Assembly (NCBI GenBank): GCA_010671905.1
Contig: JAAHII010000001.1
Span: 4,216,001 to 4,280,000, forward strand
DNA from: Leptolyngbya sp. SIOISBB
Lineage (GTDB): Bacteria > Cyanobacteriota > Cyanobacteriia > Phormidesmidales > Phormidesmidaceae
Direction: 5' to 3'
DNA length: 64,000 bases
Below are positions 1 to 10,106 of the stretch, one piece after another (position 1 is the stretch's first letter; each line of letters opens with the position of its first letter). The position numbers were made by a program, and so were the translations under genes. The notes below the pieces were generated by a model, which had not been told where the DNA came from, did not search any database, and saw only the letters and a program-made list of their open reading frames with translations.

Positions 1-65
1 AAATGCTGAAGAGCTGAAAGACTGGGCTGCGCAGCCCTCAGAATGTGAACACAGTCAAGATTGTC

Positions 66-1808
66 TTAAGGATAAAAGGGTTTCATTGCTTGTAAGATTG
101 CCCCTGCTGTTTGGACATTTTCACCGACGTTTTCGACACAATGGCACATGATGGTGAGTTTACTTTCCAAGTCTGAGAAAGTCTGACAGTATTCAAACGT
201 AGCGTGTAGTAGGTCATCCAAAGATTGCGATTTCAGGGTGAGCCAATCTTGCCGGTTCGCGGTAAACGGACTTCGCACTGTTGATAGCAGCAGGATTTTT
301 GCGCGCAGCGGATTTGTATACCGCATGATGTCTAAGCGGAGATGATAAATGTTGGCGCGATCGCGCAGCCGCACTGATTCCTGCTCGCTATTGTCAGTAG
401 CCATTTCAGGAACCGATGTGATGCGGTTGACATGGGCACAGGTTTGTTCTCCTGAGGCTTCTAGACTGACCCAGTTAGTGAGTGAAGTCATGCCATCTTC
501 GCCTAAGGCAGCTGTGGCATCAGGATGCATCTCGGTGAAGTCGTCATCACGCCTCTGAGTATCGATCGTCCCAGCCGATTCAGGCACGATTTCTTGGGTC
601 GCTACGTATAACGGGTGCAAAGCTTCTGAGATTACTAAAGCCAGTTGAGTATATCGAGCCTTACGATTGAGACATTTGACAATGCGCTCTAGGTGATAAC
701 TCAAATCGCCCTCAGTAGGGGCAAGCTGATGCACCTCAGCGATCAACTCAGCAATCGTATTGAGCGCTAGAGCAGCAGGATCATTCTCCCAAGTCGAATG
801 CAAAATCGCGTAAAGGAGCTTCTTGATGCGTTGGCGATCGTCATGTTGCATCAGGCTTTGAGCGGCTTGCTGGTAATGCTCTTGAATGCTCTTCGACAGG
901 AGCGGGGTAGCGGCACCGGTCACTTCGGGTTGGTCATAGACGGGCTCTAACACCGTGAGAATGATGTTGGCGATCGCCAGGTAGCTCTCCTGATGATTGA
1001 GCTGTGACGCCATCGTTTGGAGCGCCTTTTCCAGAGAAATGAGGGTGTGGTGACGCTGTTGGAGTTGCGCCAACATCATTTCCAAATTAAATTGCGCCAA
1101 GACTTTAGGATCGTTTTCCCAAACGCCTTGATAAGTACCAAAAATGAGTTTCTTGATCCGACGATATTGGGGGTCTTGTTCCAGCACAGAGACGGCATTC
1201 GCTAAAGCCGATTGGGAACTCACTGCAGCGGCCCCCATTGGGCTAGCCACCACCATCGTTGCCGATTGGCCACACGGAGGAATTTGGTAGGCAGTGACCG
1301 GCTCTTGAATGTTTTTCAGCTTTAAGGGGCCCAAAAAGCTGGCATTGACCTTAATACGGGCTTTCACTACGTCGTAAACGGTTTGCGAAATGCAAATACC
1401 GCCAGGAGTCGATTTCGTCTGCAATCGAGCAGCAATATTGACACCATTACCCAAAACATCGCCATGGCTCAGTAAGACATCCCCTAAGTGGATCCCAATT
1501 CGATGCTGCAGATAATCTTCAGGGGGGACGCCTTCGACCAATTTGGCCAGTTGATGTTGGATCTCTTGGCTACACAACACTGCCTGTACAGCACTGTAAA
1601 ACGACATGAGCAAGCCATCACCGGTGGATTTAAGGACCTTGCCACCAAAGCATTCACACTGCTCAGCAATCAGGTCGAGGTCTCTCTGAATCAGGGTTAG
1701 AGTACCCTCTTCATCAACTGACATTCGGGCACTATAACTGACCGCATCGGTTAACACGATGGCGGCCAAGGCTCTCTCAGCTGGGGAATAGATATGGCTC
1801 GGCTGCAT
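66..1808 (-). CDS. Class III adenylate/guanylate cyclase with C-terminal repeats
   Basis: Makes a cyclic nucleotide from ATP or GTP; the substrate cannot be fixed by eye. Numbering from an upstream ATG at 1856, the cyclase domain spans about residues 28-195. It has both metal-binding Asp (D37 in LTDAVSYS, D80 in STGDGLL) and the transition-state pair N140/R144 in GVNIAARLQ, so it looks catalytically complete. Residues 230-596 have no recognised domain but contain three related segments of about 75-110 residues starting near 232, 343 and 506 and ending in LEPVY, LHPLY and MKPFYP. I chose the ATG at 1808 because the 16 extra residues upstream look non-conserved. No membrane segment or signal peptide is seen, so it is probably cytoplasmic. 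Confidence 0.85.
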   Translation of the reverse strand: MQPSHIYSPAERALAAIVLTDAVSYSARMSVDEEGTLTLIQRDLDLIAEQCECFGGKVLKSTGDGLLMSFYSAVQAVLCSQEIQHQLAKLVEGVPPEDYLQHRIGIHLGDVLLSHGDVLGNGVNIAARLQTKSTPGGICISQTVYDVVKARIKVNASFLGPLKLKNIQEPVTAYQIPPCGQSATMVVASPMGAAAVSSQSALANAVSVLEQDPQYRRIKKLIFGTYQGVWENDPKVLAQFNLEMMLAQLQQRHHTLISLEKALQTMASQLNHQESYLAIANIILTVLEPVYDQPEVTGAATPLLSKSIQEHYQQAAQSLMQHDDRQRIKKLLYAILHSTWENDPAALALNTIAELIAEVHQLAPTEGDLSYHLERIVKCLNRKARYTQLALVISEALHPLYVATQEIVPESAGTIDTQRRDDDFTEMHPDATAALGEDGMTSLTNWVSLEASGEQTCAHVNRITSVPEMATDNSEQESVRLRDRANIYHLRLDIMRYTNPLRAKILLLSTVRSPFTANRQDWLTLKSQSLDDLLHATFEYCQTFSDLESKLTIMCHCVENVGENVQTAGAILQAMKPFYP

Positions 1809-2012
1809 ATTGATTGGCAAATGCTGTGATCGCAAGCATGGACAGAAACCAATCATAGGTTTCCCGAGTTATGAAGCTGATTCAGCAACTTGCTCACAAG
1901 TCTGTGAAGAAACTGTCTAGGGCCGACAACAGACGATCTCCAGTGCAGGGGATAGCAACCACATTGCTGATAACAACATAGTGGCCGAGAAGTTGAAGCT
2001 GCCTATCTGATT

Positions 2013-4061
2013 TTAAGCTTTCATATCGGCGATCGCATTGCGCGCCATTGAAGCGATCGCCTGGTCGGTGGCTTTCGGTAGCTGATAGTATTTGCCACCA
2101 GCGTTTTTGGCGAGTTCTTTCCCAAAGCCCGTCGAGACAAATTTCCGCTCGGTATCGATCACCAACAATTGAAAGCCAGTGGCCCGAATGCGGCCAGCGA
2201 TATCGAGAAGTTCTTGTTTGATGTCAGGCTTTTCGTCTGAATCTATGGGATCACCTAGCGATCGCGCGAGGGGAATATTGCCCCGTCCGTCAGTGATCGC
2301 CACAATCACCACATTGCCAATATCGCCTGATTGCTGGGCATTGGTGCCGATACGCACCGCCTGGGTTAACCCATGGGCCAGTGGGGAGCCACCGCCACAG
2401 GGCATCCGTTCTAACCGTCGCCGCGCCATCGAAATAGAGCGAGTGGGCGGTAGCAATACCTCAGCCTGTTCACCACGAAAGGGAATCAACGCGACCTCAT
2501 CACGATTTTGATAAGCATCGTTTAAGAGTTGTAAGACGGCACCTTTGGCTGACTGCATACGGTTCAGCGCCATCGAGCCCGATGCATCAACGACAAAGAC
2601 AATCAGTGAGCCAGCTCGACGGGCCAGCTTTTTAGCCCGCATATCACTCTGCTCAACGATCACCTTTCGATGGGGGGCACGGGCTCGACGGGATTTTTGA
2701 TAAGGAGCGGCAGCCCGTAGCGTTGCATCAACAGCGATACGGCGCACCGGGCCTTGGGGCAGCATGGGCTTGATGTAACGGCCGCGATCGTCAGAAATCA
2801 CGAGGCTTTGGCTACCTGATTTCCCTTGTTGTGTCAGAGATTGAGCAAACAACAACAGTGAAGGATCGATCATCACCCCTTCAGGATCAAACACAAATTC
2901 TTCTGGCAAACTGGGAGGCGGTTCCTCAGTTTGCTCGTCATCCTCTTCCGGCTCATCATCGGAGTCGTCGTTATCCTCATCCTGTGAGTCTTCAGGTTTA
3001 TCATCTTCATTTTGATTTTGCGGCGGTGGCGGTGGCGGCGGTTGCTCGTCCTCGGGTGGCGGCATTGGCACGGCGCGAGGCAAAATCACCAGTTCCACGG
3101 CAACTCGCAAATCTTCCGCCGTTACCGTCGCTCTACCATCTAGGGCCGCATGCGCCTTCGCGACCCGAACGGCAAACAATTCAGCCCGATGTCCTTGCAC
3201 ACCTCCACGCAGCGCTTCAGTGACCAGATATTGCACCTGCTCACGAGAAATCTGCACGTCTTTGAGCCATTCCCGCGCCAAAATGATTTGTGTTTTCAGC
3301 GCTTCAATCTCGTCGGCGTATTCGGCCAAAAAGGCTTCGGGATCATTAGCAAAGCGGGTGAACTGATCAACGACCCCCACTCGACTATCTAAAGAAAGCG
3401 TTTGATCCGCCGATAGCGCGATCGCAATGCGATCCAGCAGGTGATCGCGCAATGGCCCTTCTTCCGGGTTATAGGTTGCAATCAGGAGGGGCGTACAAGG
3501 ATGTTGAAAGCTAATCCCTTCACGTTCAATCTGATTACGCTGCTCTGTCAGCGCCGATAGCAATAAATTACTCGCCTGCTCTTCCAGCAAATTGAGTTCA
3601 TCGACATACAGCACCCCCCGATTAGACTCTGCCAAGAGCCCTGGCTGAAAGACAGTTTCTCCCGCTTGAATGGATTTCGCAACATCGACGGAGCCCAACA
3701 GACGATCTTCCGTAACCCCCAGCGGAATCTGGACAAACGGTGCTGGCATCACCTTGGTTGGCAACTGATCTAAATCCCTGGGTTCTGTTCCTAACCGTTC
3801 CAAGGTTTCGTCATCCCACAAGAGTGGATCGGTGGGGTCAGCATTACAGCAAGACCCCTCAATCACCTCAATCGGCGGCAATAACTGGTGTATGGCTCTT
3901 GCCATCACCGACTTAGCCGTTCCCCGACGACCCGCAATCACAACCCCACCCAGTTTCGGATCCACTGCGGCTAGTAACAGTGCCAGTTTAATAGCTTCTT
4001 GATCAACCACTGCCGTTAACGGAAACACAGTGGGCATTTCAGAGCGTTCTGCCGTCAGCAT
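2013..4061 (-). CDS. chlD: Magnesium chelatase subunit D
   Basis: One of three subunits (ChlI, ChlD, ChlH) that insert Mg2+ into protoporphyrin IX in chlorophyll synthesis. The 682-residue length is normal for cyanobacterial ChlD. The N-terminal AAA+ domain has the P-loop GRRGTAKS at 44-51. A Pro-rich then strongly acidic linker covers about 334-388. The C-terminal von Willebrand A domain carries the MIDAS motif DASGSM at 492-497, followed by an [10 protein letters not shown] strand. The start has a good AAGGAAG ribosome site six bases upstream. It is divergent from ylqF across 430 bases. ChlI has no acidic linker or vWA domain, so the D subunit assignment is firm. Confidence 0.95.
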   Translation of the reverse strand: MLTAERSEMPTVFPLTAVVDQEAIKLALLLAAVDPKLGGVVIAGRRGTAKSVMARAIHQLLPPIEVIEGSCCNADPTDPLLWDDETLERLGTEPRDLDQLPTKVMPAPFVQIPLGVTEDRLLGSVDVAKSIQAGETVFQPGLLAESNRGVLYVDELNLLEEQASNLLLSALTEQRNQIEREGISFQHPCTPLLIATYNPEEGPLRDHLLDRIAIALSADQTLSLDSRVGVVDQFTRFANDPEAFLAEYADEIEALKTQIILAREWLKDVQISREQVQYLVTEALRGGVQGHRAELFAVRVAKAHAALDGRATVTAEDLRVAVELVILPRAVPMPPPEDEQPPPPPPPQNQNEDDKPEDSQDEDNDDSDDEPEEDDEQTEEPPPSLPEEFVFDPEGVMIDPSLLLFAQSLTQQGKSGSQSLVISDDRGRYIKPMLPQGPVRRIAVDATLRAAAPYQKSRRARAPHRKVIVEQSDMRAKKLARRAGSLIVFVVDASGSMALNRMQSAKGAVLQLLNDAYQNRDEVALIPFRGEQAEVLLPPTRSISMARRRLERMPCGGGSPLAHGLTQAVRIGTNAQQSGDIGNVVIVAITDGRGNIPLARSLGDPIDSDEKPDIKQELLDIAGRIRATGFQLLVIDTERKFVSTGFGKELAKNAGGKYYQLPKATDQAIASMARNAIADMKA

Positions 4062-4492
4062 TCAAACTTCCTTTTAGGAACGAAAGATCAACCTCAGTTA
4101 ACTGGAGGCTGCCTCATCATTAACGAAGCACGAGAGTCATATCTACAGTGCTTCAGATGATTCCAGAGACGATGCTGTGAGCACATCGCAGCATCGCCAC
4201 TGCCTTCACAGCCAGTGTCCTTGACACTATCGACTCTCAGCGTATCAGGAATTTTTATGGAAAACGTAGTGATTTCTCCAAACAAAAGGAGGCGACTATC
4301 CACAAGCAACCAAACGTCGCCAAACGCCAATTATGCTCGCGGGTAATGTGTGCGATGCCGTCACTCTCCTCAGTCGCGTCTTTCACGACTTCAGACCTCG
4401 TAAGTTCAAAGATTAATGCTTAATCAGGCACTTCACCCTGCCCAGGCTGTTATATCTGTACCCATAACTCTGTATCACATGTCAATCCGCCC
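4062..4492. other. Divergent intergenic region chlD/ylqF
   Basis: This stretch must hold the promoters of both flanking genes. The only notable element is a perfect inverted repeat AGTGTC-CTT-GACACT at 4214-4228, an operator-like size. A short open frame on the minus strand inside it has no codon or family support. Confidence 0.35.
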
Positions 4493-5371
4493 ATGCCTCC
4501 TGCCATTCAGTGGTATCCCGGCCATATTGCCAAGGCCGAAAGAGCCCTACAAGACCAACTAAAGCGCGTCGATGTTGTGCTGGAAGTTAGGGATGCTCGC
4601 ATTCCACTGGCAACTCGGCATCCTCAGATCCACCAATGGGTCGCTAACAAAGCACATATTTTGGTCATTAATCGCGTTGACATGATTTCCGTAGCAGCCC
4701 GTACCGATTGGGAAACGTGGCTCAGAGAACAGGGTGAAGTGCCTTACTTTACCAATGCCCAGCAGGGTAAAGGAGTGGCGGGTATTGGCAAAGCAGCTCA
4801 AGCGGCGGGTCACACCATGAACCAGCGCCGCCGCGATCGGGGTATGCGTCCCCGTGCCGTCCGTGCCGTCGTGATTGGCTTTCCCAATGTCGGTAAATCA
4901 GCCTTGATCAATCGGCTAGTGAAAAAAAAAGTCGTCGAGAGTGCTCGCAAACCAGGGGTCACTCGCCAACTCCGATGGATTCGCATTTCTGATGACCTAG
5001 AACTGCTTGATGCACCCGGAATTTTACCGGCGCAACTGAATGATCAAGAGGCGGCCTTGAAACTCGCCGTCTGCGACGATATTGGTCAAGCAGCCTATGA
5101 TAATCAACTTATCGCTAGCAACTTGGTGGAGTTATTCAAGGCCCTGGATGGGCAAACTGAAGAAGCCTTTTACCTAGCGGCATTAGAGCAACGCTATGAC
5201 TTACCAGTCCATAACTTCACAGGAGAATCCTATCTAGAACACGTCGCGAATAATCGATATCAGGGCGATCTTGAACGTGCCGCCCGTACCTTACTCAGAG
5301 ACTATCGAGTCGGTCACCTGGGTACACTGCCGCTGGAATGGCCTACCTCCAATATCGTCATGGCTCCCTAA
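4493..5371 (+). CDS. ylqF: Ribosome biogenesis GTPase YlqF/RbgA
   Basis: Circularly permuted GTPase that acts late in 50S subunit assembly. The permutation is visible: the G4 motif NRVD (60-63) precedes the P-loop GFPNVGKS (129-136) and the G3 motif DAPG (173-176). The KPGVTRQ switch segment lies at 153-159. The N-terminal MPPAIQWYPGHIAKAER is typical of the family, and 292 residues is the usual size including the C-terminal RNA-binding part. It begins about 430 bases from divergent chlD. An imperfect hairpin AACCAGG/CCTGTGGTT at 5401-5422, 30 bases after the stop, may be its terminator. Confidence 0.93.
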   Translation: MPPAIQWYPGHIAKAERALQDQLKRVDVVLEVRDARIPLATRHPQIHQWVANKAHILVINRVDMISVAARTDWETWLREQGEVPYFTNAQQGKGVAGIGKAAQAAGHTMNQRRRDRGMRPRAVRAVVIGFPNVGKSALINRLVKKKVVESARKPGVTRQLRWIRISDDLELLDAPGILPAQLNDQEAALKLAVCDDIGQAAYDNQLIASNLVELFKALDGQTEEAFYLAALEQRYDLPVHNFTGESYLEHVANNRYQGDLERAARTLLRDYRVGHLGTLPLEWPTSNIVMAP

Positions 5372-5731
5372 TCAACCTAACACCGACGCAATCACGTTAA
5401 AACCAGGGCTAAACCTGTGGTTCTTGCAAAATTACTGGGCACTCTAGACAGTAAAGTATTGCATCCTCATGCATGCAGCTAACTGGGTTGTGACTTAGTC
5501 ATCTAAAGAACACTCGACTGACGAAGAGAGGTATAGTCCTCTAAAAAGTACCTAAGTTTGATTCTGAAAAGCGGTTCGAGGAAATCTTTAACAGCAGCTT
5601 TTAGCCTAGGTAAAATGCTTCTGCTTCATATAGAGAAACCAACAAGCAGCTTTTGCATCGGTCTTCAACAGCCAAGCATCAGACTACGATATCAAGCTTA
5701 GATTATGACTGTTTCTAGGGGAAAAGCAGAT
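5372..5731. other. Intergenic region upstream of the glycan island
   Basis: It separates ylqF from the ABC exporter. Apart from the weak hairpin at 5401-5422 no gene or RNA is recognised. Composition becomes AT-richer here and stays so across the island. Confidence 0.4.
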
Positions 5732-7766
5732 ATGAAGAAAAATGGCGGATTAATTATCGGATTAATCAAGCAGTCTTGGTACTGGATGATTCCGTCTATT
5801 GCTTTAGGATTCTCAGGAGCCATTTTTAATGGCATTGGTATGACCTTAGTGATACCAATTGTGATCAGCTTCCTAGGTGTAGATCCGCCAAACATTGCTG
5901 AAATGCCGCCGATACTGCGATCACTTTTCTCCCTCTTTGATGGTGTCCCAGATGGCTATAAAGTTTTAGCTATGACGGGTACAGTCTTCTTGACAATTGC
6001 TTTAAAGGGTCTATGTAACTACCTTACGGCAGTGGTTAGCGGTGGTCTGAGTAGGCGATTGTCAATTCATCTCCGCAAAAAATGTTTTCATCTTTTACTA
6101 GAGCTAGACATAGCATACTTTTCCCGGGTACGGCTGGGAGACGTGATGAATTATGTCAATACAGAAGTTAGCCGAGCATCACAATCTATTGCTCACTGCA
6201 TAACAATGGCGATCAGTGGAATTACGATTATCGTATTTCTAGCAATTCTTGTATCTATCTCTTGGGAATTGACAATTTTTGCGATCGCTATACTTGGTTT
6301 TCTCTCATTGAGCAACCAACTTTTTACACGGTTTGCTAAACGTTCTGGTCGAGAGCTTTCTAAAGCTTCTTCAGCCTATTCTATTCACTTGGTTGAAGTC
6401 TTATCTGGGATTAGACTAATCAAGTCTGTCGCTAACGAACAGACTGAGTTTGATAAGACAATAAGTCTAATTAAGGACCGAGAAGATGCAAGCTTCAAGT
6501 CTCAGCTTGCTTTTGCCGCAGTAGCACCGAGCAATGAGGTTCTCAACGTCATTGCAATTGTTTTGTTGGTGATCACTGGTAGGAGCTTGTTTGCCAATGA
6601 CTTAGAAGTCTTCTCATCAGTTATTTTGACTTACTTATTTCTACTAACACGTATGCTGCCGTTTATTGGTAAGTTTTACGGAGCCCGAAACCAAATTGCG
6701 AACACTTCAGCAAGTGTCAAAAATGTAGAGGATTACTTATACCGTGGCGACAAGCCTATTATGCAATCAGGTTCATACCTGTTTGAAGGACTCAAGAAAG
6801 AGATTCGATTTAATTCTATCTGGTTCCAGTATTCACAGAGCAATCAGTGGAATTTACAGAATATCGACATCACTTTACCTAAGGGCAAAACGCTAGCACT
6901 TGTAGGCTCCTCAGGAGCCGGAAAATCCACACTTGCTGATTTATTAGCACGTTTCTATGAGCCTTCTAAAGGATGCATTGAAATTGACGGTATAGACTTA
7001 AAAGATTTCAGTATCGAGCAATATCGCAGGAAAATTGGCATCGTTAGCCAAGACACGTTTTTATTTAATGATTCCGTAAGAGAAAACATTAAGTATGGAT
7101 ACCCTCATATCACTGATGAAGAGGTCTTTCAGGCCGCCAAGCTCGCAAATGCAATCGACTTTATCCAAAACCTACCCCAAGGATTCGACACTAAAATTGG
7201 TGATCGTGGGGTCATGTTATCTGGTGGACAGCGTCAACGGCTATCTATTGCACGAGCGCTACTGCAAAACCCAGAGATCCTAATTCTTGATGAGGCAACC
7301 AGTGCTTTAGATACTGTATCAGAGCGCTTAGTTCAAGAAGCTCTGGAAAACCTTAGTCATAATCGAACGACACTGGTCATCGCCCATCGGCTTTCGACCA
7401 TTCAGCAAGCAGACCAAATTGTAGTTCTAGAAAAGGGGCAGGTCGTTGAGGGTAGGTGATCATAAAACCTTATTAAAGCAGGGTGGCCACTACGCTGAAT
7501 TGCACGCAATTCAATTTGCGGATCATCCCACTCATGATGAGTGTCAAGACCAAATTAGTGAATTTGCAAGAGATAGTCTCAATGAAGCCTCTTATAATAT
7601 TCGATCTCAACTAAACGGAATATTAGGCATTCTCGAAATCTCAAGCAGCACTTTCGAACTCTCTCCAAAAGAAAGCCAAGAACTAACTTCTAGCGTCTAT
7701 CAGTCTTCGTTGAATATTCTCAAGTATCTAGAAATGCTAGAGAATAAAATTCTTGTAAATCAGTAA
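5732..7766 (+). CDS. ABC exporter (fused TMD-NBD), single-base frameshift near 3' end
   Basis: Half-size ABC exporter of the MsbA/HepA type, probably moving a lipid-linked glycan or glycolipid. Hydrophobic helices fill the first ~310 residues. The nucleotide-binding domain has Walker A GSSGAGKS near 402-409 (numbered from 5705), signature LSGGQRQR near 505, Walker B ILILDEATSALD and H-loop IAHRLS, all intact. The open frame stops at 7457-7459 after VVEGR. Deleting one G from GGG at 7450-7452 gives VVEVGDHKTLL, the normal end of this domain, and then about 80 more residues. That tail resembles a histidine-kinase dimerisation helix (IRSQLNGILGILE) with Tyr where the His should be. I chose the ATG at 5732 because AGGGGA lies nine bases upstream; ATG 5705 is the alternative. 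Confidence 0.85.
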
Positions 7767-7931
7767 AATTTGATTTCAGCACAATCTCAAAATGCTCGAT
7801 TGATATAGTTTGAGCTCCTATTCATATTATCCCTTGATGATATGAGGTCATGTAAATGGGCACTCTAGACTAGAACGTTCATTATGGGAAACGACCAGAA
7901 TAAACTCACGCCTTAGAGAACGGAAAAACCA
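7767..7931. other. Short gap between ABC exporter and GT4 gene
   Basis: AT-rich stretch of 165 bases that probably carries a promoter for the glycosyltransferase. No gene seen. Confidence 0.3.
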
Positions 7932-9053
7932 ATGAAGATATGTGTGATCGCCCCCAGTGACAACATTTATTCCGAAACTTTTATTCATGCCCACATGCAC
8001 CGCCTACCAGCAGAAGTCACAAGCCTAGTTGGCGATGGCTCGTATTTCCCTGTCCGCGATCTTCAAGGGAATCAAATATATCAACGCAATCTTTGGTCTG
8101 CGCTCACTCGACGAGTTTCCAAAATCTCTATAAGCGAGGCTGAAAAGAAAGCACTAAGCACTTTTCTGAGCCAGCATGATATTGATGTTGTGTTAGCAGA
8201 GTACGGACCCACGGCTTGTGCTGTTCAAGACTCTTGTCAAATGGCAAAGGTGCCTTTAGTGGCTCACTTCCATGGCTTTGATGCCTTCCAATACTCTACT
8301 GCTAAAGAGTATGAGACGAGATATAAAAAGCTATTCCACAATACTGCTTGCTTGATTGCAGCATCAAAGAGCATGGCTAACCAACTATGCCATCTAGGAG
8401 CTTCAGCAGAAAAAATTGAGATTAATCACTATGGTGTAAATGTTAGTAAATTTGAGGGGGGGAGCCCAGAAGTGGCACCGCCTAAGTTCGTCGCTGTTGG
8501 CCGCTTTGTTGAGAAAAAAGCGCCTTATCTAACGGTCTTAGCATTTCACAAAGTGGTTCAACAAGTTCCTGAAGCACATTTAACCATGATTGGTGATGGT
8601 CCACTTTTAGAAGCTTGTAAACAAATCATATTTGCACTCAATCTTAAAGATAATATTTCCTTATTGGGTACCCGTAAACCAGACGAAATTATTCAGGAGT
8701 TTCATGGTGCAAGAGCATTCGTTCAACATTCACTCCGCACCAGTAGTGGTGACAGTGAATCACTAGGCGTTGTTTTCCTAGAAGCGGGTGCGATGGGGCT
8801 ACCCGCTGTTGGCACCAGACATGATGGTATTCCAGAAGTCATCGTCGATGGGCAAACTGGATTATTGGCTGAGGAGGGCAATATTGACCAGTGTGCAAAT
8901 CATATGATCGCTATAGCGAAAGATCCTGAGCTAGCAAAGACTCTGGGAGATGCGGCTCGAGAGCGCGTTACATCACAATTTACGGAAGAGAAATCACTAG
9001 CAAATCTGCATAACATACTCAATAAAGTTGTCCAAACTTCTCAACTCAAATGA
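7932..9053 (+). CDS. Glycosyltransferase family 4
   Basis: Retaining GT-B enzyme, predicted to transfer a sugar from a nucleotide donor in surface polysaccharide synthesis. The N-terminal half starts MKICVIAPSDNIYSETFIH, like colanic/exopolysaccharide transferases that carry the SETF motif. The C-terminal half has VAVGRFVEKKAPYLTVLAF and the donor-site E-x7-E region ESLGVVFLEAGAMGLP near residue 277, followed by GIPEVIVDGQTGLL. Length 373 is normal. Its stop overlaps the next start in ATGA at 9050-9053, so the two are translationally coupled. Donor and acceptor cannot be named. Confidence 0.9.
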   Translation: MKICVIAPSDNIYSETFIHAHMHRLPAEVTSLVGDGSYFPVRDLQGNQIYQRNLWSALTRRVSKISISEAEKKALSTFLSQHDIDVVLAEYGPTACAVQDSCQMAKVPLVAHFHGFDAFQYSTAKEYETRYKKLFHNTACLIAASKSMANQLCHLGASAEKIEINHYGVNVSKFEGGSPEVAPPKFVAVGRFVEKKAPYLTVLAFHKVVQQVPEAHLTMIGDGPLLEACKQIIFALNLKDNISLLGTRKPDEIIQEFHGARAFVQHSLRTSSGDSESLGVVFLEAGAMGLPAVGTRHDGIPEVIVDGQTGLLAEEGNIDQCANHMIAIAKDPELAKTLGDAARERVTSQFTEEKSLANLHNILNKVVQTSQLK

Positions 9054-10097
9054 CTGCTTTACCTAAACTCAAAGACCTCAGTTCACAGAGCCAGGAAGGC
9101 ATTGTCATCTGCCTTGCTCGGAAAGTTGGCTTCTTTGCACTTTTTTTTCAAGTTCTAGGTCATATTTATCAAGCTGAAAAAGCAGGCCTAGTGCCTGTCG
9201 TTTTTTTCGGTAGTCGTTGTCTTTACTGGTCAGAAAATGGCTACTCGGGTCGTCAAGGTAATGCCTGGGAATACTATTTCGAGCCTGTCTCTGGTCTCCA
9301 AAGTTGAAGAGGTTTTTCAAGAGTCTTTAGACCGCCTCATTCACGCCAGCATCCACGAATATTCGGCAGCAGATATCACGCATAACCCTCCTGAAGAATA
9401 CTCTGGCGACCTGCGCGGCAGCATCTTAGTGCCCACAAATGTAAAAGTTACAAACTGTTGGGCAGACTTTGATCCTGGCCAGGAGACAATTCATGAAGAC
9501 CGAAGAGCTATCTTTCATGACCTCATCACTCGCAGAGTTCGTATCATTCCGAGTATTCAGGAAAAAATTGAGCAGTTTTATCAGGCTTCATTTACGGAAG
9601 CAACTGTCATTGGCGTACACATGCGTGGTACTGAGCGCAGTGTAGAGGTGATGGGTTGGTATCAAAAACCACATCTTGATGAAAGAAGCTATATGCGGGA
9701 GGTTGATCGCATCTTAAAGAAAACTCCTAATGCTCAAATCTTTTTGGCCACTGACACCCAAACGACGGTAGAAAAATTCCGAGAGCGCTATGGTGACAGG
9801 CTGATCACTTATGATGCCCAGCGTTCTGATGAAGGGCAAAGCCCTCATCTACAATTTGGAGGGGCTGTACTCGGAGAACAAGTCTTAATTGAGTCTATAA
9901 TGCTGTCCCGCACAAACTTCTTGATCCATGGCATTTCTAACGTTGCATTTGCAGCATTGTGCTTTAATCCAGCCCTTAATCATCTTAATGTGTATTCGAA
10001 ATATGCTAAATCAAAAGCCTTAAAAATGTTTTTTTTGAGTCATGTGAACTCAGGCATTCAGCGTCTTAAACGCCAGGTTAAAAGAGTTATAAAATAA
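9050..10097 (+). CDS. Fucosyltransferase-like protein (copy 1), single-base frameshift
   Basis: Related to NodZ/FUT8-type fucosyltransferases; probably adds a deoxysugar to the island's glycan. Two open frames, 9050-9307 and one through 10097, together cover one protein of about 349 residues. The first ends ...WEYYFEPVSGLQS and the second continues KVEEVFQESLDRL. Dropping one C at 9298-9299 (CTCC) joins them as EPVSGLKVEEVF. The second part has GVHMRGTE, FLATDTQTTVEKFRERYG and LIHGISNVAFA, matching copy 2 at 11848 and copy 3 at 15415. It overlaps the GT4 gene by four bases. The donor sugar is not proven; the exact slip base is an inference. Confidence 0.75.
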
Positions 10098-10106
10098 TAG
10101 CCAACT

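Noticed and set aside
2029-2036. GCGATCGC octamers as a new regulatory site
   Set aside because: These are the known HIP1 palindrome, abundant throughout cyanobacterial genomes and here inside genes as well as between them.
4214-4228. LexA-type operator at AGTGTCCTTGACACT
   Set aside because: It is a clean palindrome but does not match the cyanobacterial LexA or NtcA consensus; kept only as a note.
4094-4330. 78-residue minus-strand frame in the chlD/ylqF gap
   Set aside because: No family resemblance, no ribosome site, and it fills the divergent promoter region.
5435-7870. 14-base direct repeat TGGGCACTCTAGAC at 5435 and 7857
   Set aside because: Several exact 14-base pairs are expected by chance in 64 kb, and the distances to the following genes differ widely.
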